NCBI GenBank assembly: GCA_012999515.1
Contig: JABEEB010000001.1
Span: 806,001 to 870,000 of the forward strand
Length of the DNA: 64,000 nt
From: Salifodinibacter halophilus
Lineage (GTDB): Bacteria > Pseudomonadota > Gammaproteobacteria > Nevskiales > Salinisphaeraceae
Reading direction: 5' to 3'
Both the position numbers and the translations under genes were made by a program. The notes below the pieces were generated by a model. The model saw only the letters and a program-made list of their open reading frames with translations, ran no database searches and was not told where the DNA came from. Shown piece after piece: positions 62,205 through 64,000 of the stretch (positions are counted from its first letter, which is position 1; each line of letters starts with the position of its first letter).

Positions 62205-63586
62205 TTTGCTCGCCCCATACCATCGGCAGCGGTGGATTTGTTATCACTGCCATCGACTTCAGACCCGGCGACCGACTCGTCACCGAGCGCACTGTCACCG
62301 ACATTGGCATCCCGTCGCCAGGTTTCGTCGATTTGTTTACTGCTTTTCGCCCCCATCTCGCGCAACATTTCGGTTTGTCGCACCAAGTTGCCCTGGCCGC
62401 TGGTGAGTTTGTTGCGGGCTTGGTCGAAGGTCTTTTTCGAGGTATCGATCTGTTTGCCAAGCTTGTCCAGATCATCGATAAAGCCAACAAATTTGTCGTA
62501 CAACCGGCCGGCGCGGCGGGCAATCTCATCCGCGTTTTCTTCTTGTTGCTGCAACCGCCAGAGATTAGCCACGGCGCGTAGCATCGGCATCAGTGTGGTC
62601 GGCGACACCAATGCAATGTTGGCGTCCAGCGCAGTTCTCTGCAGCGAAAAATCGCCCCGTAAGGCTTCGACATAGGCCGCTTCGGAGGGGACAAACATAA
62701 ACACATAATCCAGCGTGCGGATCGCATCGATGGCCTGATAATTTTTCTCGGACAGCGACTTCAGATGGCGCCGGATGGATTCGATGTGCTCTTTCTGCGC
62801 CGCCTGGCGTTGCGCGTCGTCCTCGGCATTCTGGACGCGCAGATAAGCCTCGAGCGAGACTTTGGCATCGACCACGATGCTGCGCGACTCCGGCAGATAG
62901 ATGACGGCGTCGGGATATTGATGCGCACCGTTGTCGGCCGCGGCATGGAACTGGGTATCGTAGTGCGTGTCACGCTGCAGCCCCGAGCGTTCCAACACGG
63001 TTTCCAGAATCATCTCGCCCCAGTTTCCCTGGGTTTTGGAGTCACCCTTCAAAGCCTGGGTGAGTTCCGTCGCGTCCTCGGCTATGGCTTTGTTCGACTG
63101 CTCCAGCAGCCGGATCTGCTCGGCGAGCGCCGAACGCTGCTGGCTTTCCGCATCGTAGGTTTCACGCACCTGCTTTTCGAAACGACCGATATGATCACGC
63201 AGCGGTTTGATCAGCGATTCCAGATCGGCTTTGCTGTGTTCGGCAAACTTTTTACTGCGATCGTCGAGAATTTCCTGCGACAACGTCTTGAATTGCTGGG
63301 TCAACGCTTCGCGCGCGTTGGTCAGCTCCTTTAGTTTATCGTCAGCGGCTTTGCGCTCGGCTTCAATTTGCGTTTCCAGCCGCGTATTGGCATCGCGCAT
63401 TTGCTGATGCGCCGCTCGTTCACGCTCGAGTTCGGCGCTGCATGCATCACGCTCGCTGACGGCGTTGGCGGCCTCGGTTTCCAACACCGCCAGGCGACCA
63501 CGCGCAGCGATAAACGAGATAACCGCCGCGATCGCGCCGCCCACGACAAGACCAACCAGTCCCGAAATAAAAACCGACGTTGTCAT
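62201..63586 (-). CDS. rmuC: DNA recombination protein RmuC
   Basis: A 461-residue protein. A membrane anchor comes first (FISGLVGLVVGGAIAAVISFIAA), then a long coiled coil (residues about 30-180). The RmuC nuclease-like domain holds LKGDSKTQGNWGEMILETVLERSGL, DAVIYLPESRSIVVDAKVSLEAY and DYVFMFVPSEAAYVEAL. The family limits inversions and rearrangements at short inverted repeats, and a PD-(D/E)xK-like active site (DAKVS) is visible. The C-terminal tail is acidic and variable. It is divergent from the ABC-F gene, 152 bases apart. Confidence 0.94.
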   Translation of the reverse strand: MTTSVFISGLVGLVVGGAIAAVISFIAARGRLAVLETEAANAVSERDACSAELERERAAHQQMRDANTRLETQIEAERKAADDKLKELTNAREALTQQFKTLSQEILDDRSKKFAEHSKADLESLIKPLRDHIGRFEKQVRETYDAESQQRSALAEQIRLLEQSNKAIAEDATELTQALKGDSKTQGNWGEMILETVLERSGLQRDTHYDTQFHAAADNGAHQYPDAVIYLPESRSIVVDAKVSLEAYLRVQNAEDDAQRQAAQKEHIESIRRHLKSLSEKNYQAIDAIRTLDYVFMFVPSEAAYVEALRGDFSLQRTALDANIALVSPTTLMPMLRAVANLWRLQQQEENADEIARRAGRLYDKFVGFIDDLDKLGKQIDTSKKTFDQARNKLTSGQGNLVRQTEMLREMGAKSSKQIDETWRRDANVGDSALGDESVAGSEVDGSDNKSTAADGMGRAK

Positions 63587-63738
63587 TCGCCCAAAACCAT
63601 CGTTCTACCCACTCGATTCTACGCGCCGACGTCAGTCGATCACGACATAACCCCCGCGGCCAGCCCGTATAATAGACAAACATCGCCATTCGGCCACATG
63701 CCTACCCCGCCGATTCTGGCCTCGATTACGACAAATCT

Positions 63739-64000
63739 ATGCTGACACTCCGAAACATCACCCTGGCCTATGGCCCAACACCACTGCTCGACGACGCCGA
63801 GATCACCGTGCGACGTGGCGAGCGCGTCGCATTGGTCGGCCGCAACGGCACGGGCAAGTCGACACTACTGCGGATCCTCGCCGGCGAAGTCGAGCCCGAC
63901 CACATGTCGGTCGAAAAAAGCGGCGACGTACGCATTGCTCGGCTGACGCAGGATGTACCCGCGGGCACAACCGGCAGCGTCTACGACGTGATCGCCGCCG
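63739..64000 (+). CDS. uup: ABC-F family ATPase (Uup-like), N-terminal part
   Basis: The window ends 87 codons into this gene. It starts LTLRNITLAYGPTPLLDDAEITVRRGERVALVGRNGTGKST, with Walker A GRNGTGKST, and continues DVRIARLTQDVPAGTTGSVYDV, which is typical of the first nucleotide-binding domain of Uup. These soluble paired ATPases act on the ribosome or on branched DNA. No membrane domain is expected. The Uup assignment over EttA or YbiT rests on the RLTQDVP region and is moderate. Confidence 0.85.
   Translation, partial: MLTLRNITLAYGPTPLLDDAEITVRRGERVALVGRNGTGKSTLLRILAGEVEPDHMSVEKSGDVRIARLTQDVPAGTTGSVYDVIAA

Noticed and set aside
1-64000. CRISPR array, rRNA operon, prophage or intact transposase
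   Set aside because: No regularly spaced repeats, rRNA motifs, phage structural genes or complete transposase were seen on either strand.

Overview
The window is bacterial chromosome, most likely from a gammaproteobacterium of marine or saline habitat. I cannot fix the genus. The evidence is the Nuo gene order, YfcH/YghU-type housekeeping genes, the E. coli-type gamma-glutamylated putrescine (Puu) pathway, Gram-negative porin and autotransporter barrels, and a tRNA with encoded CCA. No rRNA, CRISPR array, intact insertion sequence or prophage is visible.

Layout: (1) 1-6353, the 3' end of the complex I operon (nuoH', nuoI-N). (2) 6379-16285, mostly minus-strand housekeeping genes: an FAD-linked 2-hydroxyacid oxidase, a YfcH epimerase, an NADP-dependent reductase, a YghU glutathione transferase, tRNA-Gly(CCC), a lipoprotein, an ArsA-type ATPase with a cory-CC-star partner, CstA, then dinB. 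(3) About 16490-30043, an accessory segment with a peptide ABC transporter (two binding proteins, two permeases, a fused double ATPase), a porin, and a 1312-residue autotransporter whose passenger starts with a complete DNase I-like (EEP) catalytic domain. Degenerate direct repeats (copies A, B, C) mark both ends and the middle. The segment lies between a 5' remnant of a satP gene (16316-16489) and an intact satP (30176-30757). (4) 30935-33869, an MFS exporter with a divergent TetR regulator and twin operators, then a LysR regulator. (5) 34045-42437, a beta-alanine or polyamine-type aminotransferase and a CoA-acylating semialdehyde dehydrogenase, a deleted puuA, an intact puuB, a frameshifted A+T-rich NhaC antiporter and an MFS transporter. 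(6) 43508-61100, a large polyamine uptake and catabolism region: a minus-strand operon puuB-potG-potH-potI-potF-potF-puuA, a succinate-semialdehyde dehydrogenase, puuD, a GntR regulator, puuA-puuB, a sodium:solute symporter and agmatinase. (7) 61101-64000, rhodanese-MoeB, rmuC and the start of an ABC-F ATPase.

How the genes work together: agmatinase makes putrescine from agmatine and the Pot transporter imports it. PuuA glutamylates it, PuuB oxidises it, an aldehyde dehydrogenase and PuuD release GABA, and a transaminase plus semialdehyde dehydrogenase feed central metabolism. The palindrome TGTGATCACA occurs in the three control regions of this cluster, upstream of puuB-pot-puuA, puuD/sad and gntR/puuA. 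This suggests one regulon, probably under the local GntR protein. Counting one broken copy there are three puuA genes and three puuB genes, so the pathway has been repeatedly duplicated or acquired.

The strongest candidate for something new is the nuclease-like autotransporter and the repeat-bounded segment that carries it. All functional calls come from reading sequence and motifs; no database search was run.
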